Below are positions 45,711 to 54,479 of a DNA stretch of 64,000 nucleotides, piece by piece. Location of the stretch: the NCBI GenBank assembly GCA_963978545.1, contig OZ021725.1, positions 11,795,197 through 11,859,196 of the forward strand, in the 5' to 3' direction. The stretch comes from Linyphia triangularis. Lineage: Eukaryota; Arthropoda; Arachnida; Araneae; Linyphiidae. The translations under genes and the position numbers were made by a program. The notes beneath the pieces are model-generated. The model did no database searches. It saw nothing but the letters and a program-made list of their open reading frames with translations, and had not been told where the DNA came from. Every line of letters starts with the position of its first letter. The first letter of the stretch is position 1.

Positions 45711-46075
45711 AGTCAATATTGCTCAATATACCTAGCTACTCCTAGAATTAAAAAAAAAAATGCATATTAAAAATCGAAAGAATGTTTACTAGTATAATAC
45801 TTATTCATATTTAGAAATCGAAAAAGCAAAATATTGTGAAGTAGAAAAGAGAAAGCATAATGCTTATGAAGTTTAGTTCAGAATAATACTGTCCCTTATT
45901 ATCAAGTGTTAGAAGTTCTCCCCTTGCTTGAATCTTATAACCGTTTTTTGCTGCATCACCACAAACTTTCGTTGAAGCTTCATATATGAGTTTAACGCTT
46001 CTCTCGACTGCTTGCGTGGGACATGGAAACTTCTTAAATGGTATTATAGGAACCTGTTAGTTCCACATACCTTCC
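45711..46075. other. No gene seen
   Basis: The only notable string is ATTATAGGAACCTGTTAGTT just before the SINE at 46076, shared with 11569. Confidence 0.5.
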
Positions 46076-46257
46076 GGCCGACCAAACGGTATAGTGGTTA
46101 GCATACTAGCTTCTAGACAGCGAGGTTGCGGTTTCGAATCCCGTGTAAGGCATGGGTGTTTGTAAATGTATGTTGGCTTGTCAAATGACGAATGTTTCGG
46201 TGCATTATAGCCTTCGTGTTGCTGACGGTGCCAGATAATCTGGAAACAACCAACCAG
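46076..46257 (+). mobile_element. tRNA-derived SINE, family A, copy 3, with target duplication
   Basis: A complete 182-bp copy: GGCCGACCAAACGGTATAGT, TTCTAGACAGCGAGGTTGCG, then a tail ending CAACCAACCAG. A 13-bp duplication, CCACATACCTTCC, lies at 46063-46075 and 46258-46270. Confidence 0.92.
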
Positions 46258-46289
46258 CCACATACCTTCCAATCCTTCATCTTTTATAT

Positions 46290-46755
46290 TGCTATGAATT
46301 TTTCCACTGAGGCAATGATGGCACAGTTTTTCAGATAAAAACTAGTATTTATTCTCATAAGAAAACTCAAAAAAATTTATTCACAGATAACAGTGCAATC
46401 ACTATTAACCTTCAATACAAGCTTCAACAAGAACAGCTTCGAATACAGCGATTATACAAGCTCACTTCAATAGGTCAACAAAGCGATCAGCCTTCAATGA
46501 AGTCCGAAGTCAATCTGAAAACTTTCCCGATCTACAGTCTGATTTATACTTGGCGCAAGAGAACAATTGAGAAATTTCCAGCCAATTCGTTGGAAAAGAA
46601 ACGTCTCGAAACTTCTTGATTGCTTTAGGTGTTGCCACCTTTTTCTAACCTGTATAATCGCTGTTAATAAATTAAAATAAGATAAAAATAAATTACAATA
46701 GAATTTTTAAATAATACGTCACTATTTACACTATATACAGACAATTTGTGCAACA
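46290..46755 (-). repeat. 3' LTR of the gypsy element
   Basis: On the minus strand it begins TGTTGCACAAATTGTCTG and ends TTCATAGCA. It aligns along its whole length with 51734-52199. Confidence 0.95.
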
Positions 46756-46768
46756 TTTCCCCCTTCTT
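46756..46768 (-). promoter_or_regulatory. Polypurine tract
   Basis: Minus-strand AAGAAGGGGGAAA directly precedes the 3' LTR, the position where plus-strand DNA synthesis is primed in LTR retroelements. Confidence 0.9.
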
Positions 46769-46815
46769 AAAGACTGCACGTCCCGGGCAGTGAAGTCCTT
46801 AAGAAGAAAGGCCAT

Positions 46816-47424
46816 TCAAGCACTTCTACCATAATATGGGGCTAGTCTATTGTAGTGTACAACTCTAGGTTTACAGGAGGGTGTCCGTTGAATCCTTACC
46901 ACGACGTCGTTGATCTTCTTAAGGACCACATACGGCCCTTCCCAGTTCGTCTGGAGCTTAGGGGAGAGTCCTTTCCGACGTTTAGGATTCCATAACCACA
47001 CCTTGTCACCTTCCTGGAATGAACGTTCCGTGGCCTTGGCATCGTAGCGGACCTTCATGCGCTCTGTCATGATGTTGATTCTTTCTCTGGCGAACCGATG
47101 TACGGCTTCCAAACGTGCCTGGAGATCATCTAGATACTGGACAGGCGAGGAAGGGGTGTCCGGTGGTCGTCCAAAGAGGAGGTCGCAGGGTAGTCTAAGG
47201 TCTCTTCCGAAAATCATTTGAGATGGTGTAAATCCGGTGGTCTCGTGAGTAGCACTTCTGTAGGCCAAAAGGAACAATAGAAGTTTCTGATCCCAATCTT
47301 GCTGGTTCTTGGAAACAAACAAGGAGAGATGATTCAGAATCGTTCTATTAAATCGTTCAACCATTCCTTCGGATTGTGGGTGCAGGGGGAGTTGTACGAG
47401 TCTTTTCCATGTCGAGCAAGTCAC
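46816..47424 (-). CDS. Integrase C-terminal part (gypsy pol, third segment)
   Basis: A 202-residue frame. The first dozen codons are out of register; from about residue 14 it is integrase, with LHPQSEGMVERFNRTI (which holds the catalytic Glu of the DDE core) and WDQKLLLFLLAYRSATHETT. It also has YDAKATERSFQEGDKVWLWN and a final GPYVVLKKINDVVVRI, the GPY/F domain common in Ty3 integrases. It ends at residue 202 with no chromodomain after it. It lies in a different frame from the preceding segment because of a one-base change in a C run near 47390. That break would separate the third catalytic residue from the first two, so integrase should be inactive unless the change is a sequencing error. 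Confidence 0.9.
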   Translation of the reverse strand: MTCSTWKRLVQLPLHPQSEGMVERFNRTILNHLSLFVSKNQQDWDQKLLLFLLAYRSATHETTGFTPSQMIFGRDLRLPCDLLFGRPPDTPSSPVQYLDDLQARLEAVHRFARERINIMTERMKVRYDAKATERSFQEGDKVWLWNPKRRKGLSPKLQTNWEGPYVVLKKINDVVVRIQRTPSCKPRVVHYNRLAPYYGRSA

Positions 47425-49774
47425 ACAGCCCAGTGAAGACAGTAGAGTTAAAGTTCGTCCCCTGGTCGGAATGTATCAGCAGGGGTACGCCAAATCGGGA
47501 GATCCAGTTCTGTACGAGAACTTCCGCTACGGTTGTGGCTTCCTGGTCCGGGATCGCGTATGCTTCTGGCCACTTGCTAAAGTAGTCCATGACAACTAGG
47601 ATATATTTGTTGCCATTAGTTGTGTGAGGTAGGGGACCTAAAACGTCCAAAGCAATTCTTTCGAATGGTGCTCCCACGTTGTAACGTTGCAACTTTCCAC
47701 GAGTTCGGGTCTTCGGTCCCTTCCGCGAATTGCATGCATCACAGGACTTGCACCACTTCTCCACGTCAGACTTTGCTTTGTCCCAGAAGAATCTTTCCCT
47801 GACTTTCTGAAGAGTTTTCGTGATACCAAAATGTCCTCCAGTAGAACTGCTGTGAAGTTCTTCTAGAACGTTGGTAACTCTAGAACTTGGAAGTATTAAT
47901 TGCCACCGGAAGCTTTTGCCATCATCGGACTCCCATCTACGGTAGAGTACTCCATTTTTCAAGTGCAAAGAGTCCCACATAGCCCAATATCTCTTCATTG
48001 TTGGGCTATAGCGTGCAATTTCCTGCCAACTGGGTTTTCCGGAAGCTGCTTCCATGAATTCAATTAGAGGTTTCAAGTCCTGATCTTCGACCTGACTTTT
48101 TCGGACATTCTGATCACTCCAAGGATCCACGTCTGAAGTAGTTGACTTGGAAGTTATTTTACGAACGGCAGATGCGGTTGTCCCAAACTTAGACTCCGCA
48201 TTGGAACAAAATCGGCAATTCTCCGGACATGGTCTTCTAGAAAGAGCATCTGCATTCCCATGGGAAGTTCCCTTTCTGTGACGGATATCCATGTCGTACT
48301 CCTGTAGGCGCTGGATCCACCTTGCTATTTGTCCCTCTGTATTCTTGAAATTCAGCAACCAAGTCAGAGACGCATCATCAGTTCTTAAAAGAAATTTTCG
48401 CCCGTACAAGTAATGATGAAAGTGATCAACGGCTTTTACTATTGCCAGTAACTCCTTTCTTGTGACGCAGTAGTTCCGCTCGGATCTTGACAGGCTCTTA
48501 CTAAAATAAGCGATGACTTTCTCCTGTCCTTCAATTTCCTGGGAAAGAACGGCCCCCACTCCCTCATTGCTGGCATCGGTATCCAGAATAAAGTCCTTGT
48601 TAACATCGGGAAAAGCCAAAACAGGCGCGGATGTTAAAGCGTTCTTCAGTTGATTGAAGGAGTCGTCACAGTCGGCAGTCCACAGGAACTTCTGCTTGCT
48701 CTCTGTTAGTCGATGCAAAGGTCTGGCGATCTTGGAGAATCCCTTCACAAATCTACGGTAATACGTGCACAGGCCTAGGAAGCTTCGCAATTGATGAACG
48801 TCTTGGGGTCGAGACCAAATTTGCACAGCATGGATCTTGGCTGGATCTGTGCTCACTCCATCGGATGAGATTATGTGTCCGAGATAACTGACTTTCCGCC
48901 TAAAGAGCTTACATTTTGATGGGCTAAGTTTCAAGTGAGCTTCCCTAAGCTTCAAGAACACGTTCTTTACGTTTTGCAAGTGCTGATCAAAACTCCGCCC
49001 GGTGATAATGATATCGTCCAAATATACCAGACAGGTCTCGTAGGAAAGTCCTCTAAGCACAGTCTCCATTAGTCGCTCGAACGTAGCCGGTGCATTACAC
49101 AAGCCAAACGGCATAACTTGAAACTGCCATAATCCTTGGCCGGTAGTGAAGGCAGTCTTCTCACGATCGTCGGGATGTATCTCCACCTGCCAGTATCCAC
49201 TCTTCAAATCCAAAGTCGAAAACCACTGGTTCCCCGATAGAGTGTCCAAAGTGTCATCAATTCTTGGCAGAGGGTAGCTATCCTTTTTCGTAATTTCGTT
49301 TAGCTTCCGGTAATCCACACAAAACCTGGTGGAACCATCCTTCTTTCGAACGAGTACGATTGGAGAGGCCCATGGACTTGAGGAGGGTTCGATAACTCTA
49401 TTATCTTCCATTTCATGTAACAGTTTCCCGACCTCCTCTTGTTTTGCGAAAGGAAGTCTTCGAGGATGTTGTTTAATAGGTAAATGGGTGTCAGTATCGA
49501 TTCGATGTTGAGTAAGCTTTGTTCTTCCTACATCTTTCGATGACATGGAGAAAATGTCTTGAAATTCTTTTATAAGGTTTCCGACAATCTTCTCTTGACT
49601 TCTTTCCAACCGGGAGTCCTCGAGAAGCTGGTTCACTAAATCCGCGGATGGTGCAGTCGGAAGCTCCTTCGATCCTCGTTCGATGCTTGTAACAGGTGTG
49701 CAAGTGGCAATTTCTTCTCCTTTCCTGATAATTCTTGTAGCATCACCGATGTTAGCCATTCTCACATGCACCAC
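47357..49774 (-). CDS. Reverse transcriptase, RNase H and integrase N-terminal part (gypsy pol, second segment)
   Basis: An 805-residue frame. Reverse transcriptase occupies about 115-300: FSTLDLKSGYWQ carries the first catalytic Asp (189) and YLDD is at 251-254. RNase H follows at about 390-510, with ILDTDAS, KELLAIV and RTDDASL. Integrase begins with an HHCC zinc-binding region (H641, H648, C678, C681), and then a core with ALDVLGPL (D710) and HSDQGTNF (D770). The frame is lost about 10 residues after DMEKTRT, and the rest is in the next segment. The first codons overlap the protease frame by 13 bases in another register. RT copies the RNA genome into DNA in cytoplasmic particles; integrase inserts it. 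Confidence 0.96.
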   Translation of the reverse strand: MVHVRMANIGDATRIIRKGEEIATCTPVTSIERGSKELPTAPSADLVNQLLEDSRLERSQEKIVGNLIKEFQDIFSMSSKDVGRTKLTQHRIDTDTHLPIKQHPRRLPFAKQEEVGKLLHEMEDNRVIEPSSSPWASPIVLVRKKDGSTRFCVDYRKLNEITKKDSYPLPRIDDTLDTLSGNQWFSTLDLKSGYWQVEIHPDDREKTAFTTGQGLWQFQVMPFGLCNAPATFERLMETVLRGLSYETCLVYLDDIIITGRSFDQHLQNVKNVFLKLREAHLKLSPSKCKLFRRKVSYLGHIISSDGVSTDPAKIHAVQIWSRPQDVHQLRSFLGLCTYYRRFVKGFSKIARPLHRLTESKQKFLWTADCDDSFNQLKNALTSAPVLAFPDVNKDFILDTDASNEGVGAVLSQEIEGQEKVIAYFSKSLSRSERNYCVTRKELLAIVKAVDHFHHYLYGRKFLLRTDDASLTWLLNFKNTEGQIARWIQRLQEYDMDIRHRKGTSHGNADALSRRPCPENCRFCSNAESKFGTTASAVRKITSKSTTSDVDPWSDQNVRKSQVEDQDLKPLIEFMEAASGKPSWQEIARYSPTMKRYWAMWDSLHLKNGVLYRRWESDDGKSFRWQLILPSSRVTNVLEELHSSSTGGHFGITKTLQKVRERFFWDKAKSDVEKWCKSCDACNSRKGPKTRTRGKLQRYNVGAPFERIALDVLGPLPHTTNGNKYILVVMDYFSKWPEAYAIPDQEATTVAEVLVQNWISRFGVPLLIHSDQGTNFNSTVFTGLCDLLDMEKTRTTPPAPTIRRNG

Positions 49775-50445
49775 CTCCAGAGATCCACAAGAGTCGCTCC
49801 TACTAGCACTCCTTTCGGGACACTATTCGATGATGGGAAGTCCGTTACTCCAAATCGGAAGGCATTCGGGAGCTCTGTTGAACCCTTTACAACCAAATCT
49901 GTCATGGAAGGGATGGTGACGTCTTCAAGAGCTACTATTCGATATGCACACGGCTCTTCCGAGTCCAAACCGAATAGCGGAACTTCTTCTTTCCCTGTTT
50001 GAAGCTCTCCTTTCTCGAAATTCAAAGTGAGACCATTTTTCTTTAGAAAGTCCAGCCCAAGAATGCATGGGTCCAAGATTTCAGCAACATAAACGGTATG
50101 AGTATAGGTGTTAAATCCAAATGAGATGTTGACTTTCATTTTCCCATGTACAGAAATTTTGTCACCAGTCACAGTCTGTAGCGAAACTGAAGGCGCCGTG
50201 TAGAGAGGTTGGCAATCCAGGCGCCGGGCTACATCCGTCCGTACGATGGTTACATTAGCTCCCGAATCGACTATTAGACGATAGGGAGTCCCGTTAATCT
50301 CGCCCTCTACGAATAAACCATGGTTTCCTCCTTGAAGAGATGAGATGTGATAGAGGCTGAGTGGGGCACCATCCTCACTACACGGCAACCTCCGCCCCGC
50401 GAGATGGCCGCTTTCTAGTTTAACTGCTGAGGCTCGGAGGTGGTG
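49762..50445 (-). CDS. Aspartic protease segment of gypsy pol
   Basis: The frame is open from 50445 on the minus strand. It overlaps the end of gag by about 31 bases in the -1 register and has no ATG of its own near the start, as expected for a frameshift product. The protease signature RLIVDSGANVTIV (catalytic DSG) and the distal ILGLDFL are both present. A linker follows up to VLVGATLVDLW, where the reading register changes and the frame stops at 49762. The register change lies in the protease-RT linker, an unusual place for programmed recoding, so it is more likely a one-base deletion. Confidence 0.92.
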   Translation of the reverse strand, partial: HHLRASAVKLESGHLAGRRLPCSEDGAPLSLYHISSLQGGNHGLFVEGEINGTPYRLIVDSGANVTIVRTDVARRLDCQPLYTAPSVSLQTVTGDKISVHGKMKVNISFGFNTYTHTVYVAEILDPCILGLDFLKKNGLTLNFEKGELQTGKEEVPLFGLDSEEPCAYRIVALEDVTIPSMTDLVVKGSTELPNAFRFGVTDFPSSNSVPKGVLVGATLVDLWRWCM

Positions 50446-51701
50446 TTATCCCCTCTTTTGTCTAAGTCCGGGCAACTGCGACTAAAATGTCCTTCCCGGT
50501 TGCAGAGCCAACAAACCACTCTAGTTTTTCGATCCCTCGAGCCAGGATTACTTCTCATAATTCTCTCCACCTTGTTTTCCAGTTCTTGAAACTTCCTCAT
50601 GAAAAGTTCAGGGAAATCGTCCGTCAATGTTCCACGTACGAAACGTCGATCTTTTCTAGAAGCTTGCTGTGCTGCTTCTACTCTCATGGCATAGACGAGG
50701 GTGGACTTCAGATCTTTGCTGTCTGACATCCTGGTAGCTTGCTGTATATCGGGATCTTTGATGGCATCCACAAAATACTGAAGAGACAGATTATCTCGTA
50801 CGTCCGAGGGACAGTCTGAGAAAGCGAGGAGCGACAGTCTTTCTATATCTGACGCCAATTCTTGAAGAGTTTCATTGGCCTTCTGCTGTCTCACTTTCAG
50901 TTGCAGTCTGTTGTAATCCTTTAGATGCTGCTCCCCAAACCTTAACTCCAACGCACTTGTCAGCGACACGAATTCTTCCCGCTTCTCTTCAGGTAGTGTC
51001 TGTAAAATGTCAGCAGCTTCACCTCGAAGAGATGCTGCGAGATGGAATGCTTTCGAAGTATCGTCCCAACCATTCGCAGAAGCAATCATTTCAAACTGCG
51101 TTTGATAAACGTGCCAAGACGACCTCCCATCAAAAGTGGCCACTTGGATGCTGGAACGTGGCGCAATAAAGGGAGTGGAAACATTATCCCAATTAGGCGT
51201 TGCAATGGTCACAGCTTCGCGAGTTTCTATTTTCCGTAGCCTTTCTTCTACAGCATCCATGAATTTTCCCTGCTCTTCTTTGATAGTGGAAACCTTTTCT
51301 TCCATTTCATCTCTTACCGCAGTGAGAACGTCTTCCTTCACGGATTGCAGGACCGATGATGTTGTCTCCATAATAGTAGATTCTACCATTGACGCTAGCT
51401 CGGTTTTCATTTCTTCCCTGATCTTGATTACGGCTGCGGATGTGGACTCGCACTTGGCGGCTAAAGCTTTAATGTCCGATGATGTAGCTTCTCGTAAAGC
51501 TTTAATGTCTCCCGTAATCGCTGCAGCGAATTCAGCATTTGTAGATTCTAGACGGGCTTGACCGGCGTCAATGGTAGCGGCGGTGGTTTCTTGGCAGGCT
51601 TTCATTTCGGCTGCGGTGGTTTCCTGTTGGGCCTTCATTCCAGCAATCATTTCCATCAATTTCTTCATTTGGTCTTCCATCATTCCTCTAGTTGTCGGCA
51701 T
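50415..51701 (-). CDS. gag: Gag polyprotein of the gypsy element
   Basis: 428 residues from an ATG 33 bases after the primer site region. Residues 1-165 are Ala/Glu/Lys-rich and should form long helices or coiled coil (repeated QETTAAEMKA-like heptads). The middle (about 185-360) is a capsid-like Ty3 gag core, with WHVYQTQFEMIASANGW and LRGEAADILQTLP. A CCHC zinc knuckle, CWLCNREGHFSRSC, sits at 397-410 and would bind RNA. The stop at 50415-50417 follows the heptamer GTTAAAC directly. The frame is intact throughout. Confidence 0.95.
   Translation of the reverse strand: MPTTRGMMEDQMKKLMEMIAGMKAQQETTAAEMKACQETTAATIDAGQARLESTNAEFAAAITGDIKALREATSSDIKALAAKCESTSAAVIKIREEMKTELASMVESTIMETTSSVLQSVKEDVLTAVRDEMEEKVSTIKEEQGKFMDAVEERLRKIETREAVTIATPNWDNVSTPFIAPRSSIQVATFDGRSSWHVYQTQFEMIASANGWDDTSKAFHLAASLRGEAADILQTLPEEKREEFVSLTSALELRFGEQHLKDYNRLQLKVRQQKANETLQELASDIERLSLLAFSDCPSDVRDNLSLQYFVDAIKDPDIQQATRMSDSKDLKSTLVYAMRVEAAQQASRKDRRFVRGTLTDDFPELFMRKFQELENKVERIMRSNPGSRDRKTRVVCWLCNREGHFSRSCPDLDKRGDNTTSEPQQLN
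50418..50424 (-). promoter_or_regulatory. Candidate -1 ribosomal frameshift heptamer
   Basis: Minus-strand G TTA AAC ends exactly at the gag stop codon. A -1 slip gives GTT AAA and enters the protease frame, which is open across this point. GTTAAAC is an accepted X-XXY-YYZ-like slippery site in other systems. A downstream stimulatory structure was not tested. Confidence 0.7.
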
Positions 51702-51714
51702 TCAAAATTACGAA

Positions 51715-51732
51715 ATCCCACTTCTGACACCA
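51715..51732 (-). promoter_or_regulatory. Primer binding site, tRNA-Leu type
   Basis: Minus-strand TGGTGTCAGAAGTGGGAT lies one base after the 5' LTR. It is complementary to a tRNA 3' end of the form ...CTTCTGACACCA, which fits tRNA-Leu. The same start of site flanks the LTR at 10.5 kb. Confidence 0.85.
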
Positions 51733-51733
51733 C

Positions 51734-52199
51734 TGTTATGAATTCTTCCACTGAGGCAATGATGGCACAGTTTTTCAGATAAAAACTAGTATTTATTCTC
51801 TTAAGAAAACTCAAAAAAATTTATTCACAGATAACAGTGCAATCACTATTAATCTTCAATACAAGCTTCAACAAGAACAGCTTCGAATACAGCGATTATA
51901 CAAGCTCACTTCAATAGGTCAACAAAGCGATCAGCCTTCAACGAAGTCCGAAGTCAATCTGAAAACTTTCCCGATCTACAGTCTGATTTATACTTGGCGC
52001 AAGAGAACAATTGAGAAATTTCCAGCCAATTCGTCGGAAAAGAAACGTCTCGAAACTTCTCGATTGCTTTAGGTGTTGCCACCTTTTTCTAACCTGTATA
52101 ATCGCTGTTAATAAATTAAAATAAGATAAAAATAAATTACAATAGAATTTTTAAATAATACGTCACTATTTACACTATATGCAGACAATTTGTGCAACA
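51734..52199 (-). repeat. 5' LTR of the gypsy element
   Basis: Begins (minus) TGTTGCACAAATTGTCTG and ends GAATTCATAACA. It supplies the promoter of the element; no TATA box was assigned with confidence. Confidence 0.95.
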
Positions 52200-52349
52200 A
52201 TATACATTGTAAGTGATAGTTCTGTTAAGTCTTTGTAATGAGTGGAAATCTCCCGAGATAATATATCCAAATCGTATAATCGACTGGGACTATATGCCAA
52301 TAGTAGGGAAAATATGGGGGTTCTACATCAATGGATCCTGGTCTGCGGG

Positions 52350-52440
52350 CTCCATGATTATTATCGGATTATGGCTCCATGATTGTTATCGGATTATGGC
52401 TCCATGGTTGTTATCGGATTATGGCTCCATGATTGTTGAC
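52350..52440. repeat. Short tandem repeat, 25-bp unit, about 3.6 copies
   Basis: ATGGCTCCATGATTGTTATC GGATT units in direct order just outside the gypsy element. The nominal 79-codon frame across them is a product of the repeat. Confidence 0.85.
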
Positions 52441-52835
52441 GTGTTGTTGTAGGGGGGTTCTACATCAATGGTATCTGTAGATTGCAGCGGTGTTTTATTG
52501 CTGACCTGTGAATTGCGGCGTGTTACAGTAGGAGGCAATACGAATGATGTCATTTAAGATTGAGTCTTCGTAAACGGGGATTGCGTAAGATGAGATTGTA
52601 TTGTTTAATAGAGGGTACATTTTTAATAGATGGTTTTGAGATTTACAAAGTGCATATATTTTAGTTATGTAAATGAATTTTTATTGGAATACAGTTTAAG
52701 GATTTTCTAAATAATTAATTTAAATTGAACAGGAAAAGTGTATTATTGGGGGTTTAACAACTTAATGTATTGCAAATAAGAACTTAAAGTTGAATTATAT
52801 ATGTAAATGTATACCACCTTAATCGTATTAGTAGT
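52441..52835. other. No gene seen
   Basis: It contains a second GGGGTTCTACATCAATGG (also at 52317), then AT-rich sequence up to the tandem unit. Confidence 0.5.
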
Positions 52836-52889
52836 TAGAAAAGGAGAGTCCGGGGCCATGGCGGGATGGTATGGTCTGGAATGGGGGCG

Positions 52890-53215
52890 TGACCGGATAT
52901 GACGTCACAGGAAGTGATAGCACCGGATATGCCGTCACCGGAAATCACGTGACCGGAAGTGGAGTGGAGTTGTTTCCTTCCTGCTGCTGTTTTAGTTTCA
53001 TTATAAGCTGTTTGTGTATGACGTCACAGTGTGAATGACGTCATAATGTGTTTTATATCAAAGTTTTGAGCGGTGGCAACACTTTTTTAGTTTCGGTTTA
53101 TCTTTCAGACGGGGTTGAGTTGTTTTAGGGCTACTTTTAAGTGAATAACTTAGAGTGATAGGCTGTTTTACCAGTGACGTCACAGTGTTAATGTAGTGGG
53201 GATGACGTCACGATT
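52890..53215. promoter_or_regulatory. CRE/ETS/E-box block, unit 1
   Basis: Five perfect TGACGTCA octamers lie at 52900, 53019, 53036, 53175 and 53203. ETS-like AGGAAGTG (52909) and ACCGGAAGT (52952) and an E-box CACGTG (52946) are packed among them. Upstream there is CCATGGCGGGATGG and a GGGGGCGTG GC-box-like string. This is the composition of CREB/ATF-, ETS- and USF-bound promoters in animals, and is inferred from motif identity only. A 155-bp sub-repeat with paired octamers underlies it. Confidence 0.6.
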
Positions 53216-53269
53216 TGCTTTATATCAAAGTTTAAGGAATGGCAACATCTTGTATCCTGATATATAGCT

Positions 53270-54479
53270 AAGTCTCCTTTGATTGGTTGAAATAAAAGCT
53301 CACTTCTGATTGGTTAGAATATGTCACGTGATTTCAAATGCTCTTCTCATTGACTATACAGTTTAGTAAGACAGTTTTCTACTAAGTTTAATGTAATTGC
53401 GGCGCCATCTAGTGGTAGGAAGGAATATAAATTACATAGTTTATAACTTTTCATGCTTAACCATTAAAAACTTCAAATACATGCAAAGATAATATACTAA
53501 CACAAATGCGTAAAGTTTCGGATTGAGTGGATTTTTTTTTCTATAAGTGCTTAACACATTTAAACTAATGTTGAGAGATATAATCGCAAGACACTTTTAA
53601 GGAATCAGGTTTAATCAATGTTAGACACATAAAGTCTCATTATTTTCTCAATAACAGTATGAAATGTAAATATAAATTAAAATTTATGAGAAAAAAAAAA
53701 TTAAACTTTGATATCTTAACGTGAAAATTTCTTTTACAGAGCTTAACATATCATTAAAAAGTTTTTTTCTTTTATTGTCATAGTTTTTGAGGGATTGAAT
53801 ACACAACAAAAGAACTTAGACTAGAATTAATTTTCAATATTCAGCAACTGAAACCCATTATGGAAGTTAAAGCAATGATTTTACAATTATTTTTAGGTTG
53901 AGTTAGTCTGACCCTGAGTTTGCAATACAATATTAGTAATATACATTTCCAAAAAACAAAATATTTATCACTTTGAATAGAAAAATGACGATTTTTTTTT
54001 TTTATTTATGTAAGTATTATTCTCAATTTTGTAAATTTTAAATGTATTATCCATATTTTATTGAAGAATTTATATTTTTTTTCTTCTTCTTTCAAAACGG
54101 TTTAGGAAAAACATTTCATTTTAGTCAGAACAATGTTTTCAAAGAGATGGAAATACGCAACTTTTCGATATATCAACCTTCAAATACTTTGAAATGGATT
54201 CTATTTGTTACAACCGGTTGTAATTTAAAGCTATACTGTACTATGCGAGCGATATTATATATCTTAGCTACTTACTGTCTATGTTAAAATTTATATTGCC
54301 ATTAAACTTGTTAGAAATTAATGTCTATGTTAGTTATATTAATCAAGATAGTTTTTATTGTACAATGATACTTACTTAAGTTGATGAATGGCAACACAGA
54401 ACTAGCTGCTAATGCTGAATAGATATGTGATAACTGATTTTGGATACTCTAATGTTTAAATAAGAGAGAAAAAGTAACA
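53270..54479. other. Spacer of tandem unit 1, no gene seen
   Basis: AT-rich, with a plus-strand frame at 54042-54287 that crosses T tracts and has no recognised content. Confidence 0.5.

Larger units (their letters stand above)
46290..52199 (-). mobile_element. Ty3/gypsy retrotransposon, full length, 5.9 kb
   Basis: Two 466-bp LTRs flank gag, protease, reverse transcriptase/RNase H and integrase in the Ty3 order, all on the minus strand. ATAT occurs directly outside both LTRs (46286-46289 and 52200-52203) and fits a 4-bp target duplication. The primer site and polypurine tract are intact. The LTRs differ at about 8 of 466 positions by eye count, so the insertion is young. There is no env frame; only about 60 bp separate the last stop from the 3' LTR. 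Two one-base frame breaks, near 49770 and near 47390, interrupt pol. Base composition is far more balanced than the surrounding AT-rich DNA. Confidence 0.97.

Noticed and set aside
7705..46257. Functional tRNA genes at the SINE heads
   Set aside because: Heads lack intact acceptor stems, are followed by shared tails and in two cases are bounded by target duplications.
47376..51782. Plus-strand frames across the gypsy element
   Set aside because: They are antisense shadows of gag and pol.
46290..52199. An endogenous retrovirus with env
   Set aside because: Only about 60 bp separate the integrase stop from the 3' LTR; no envelope frame exists.
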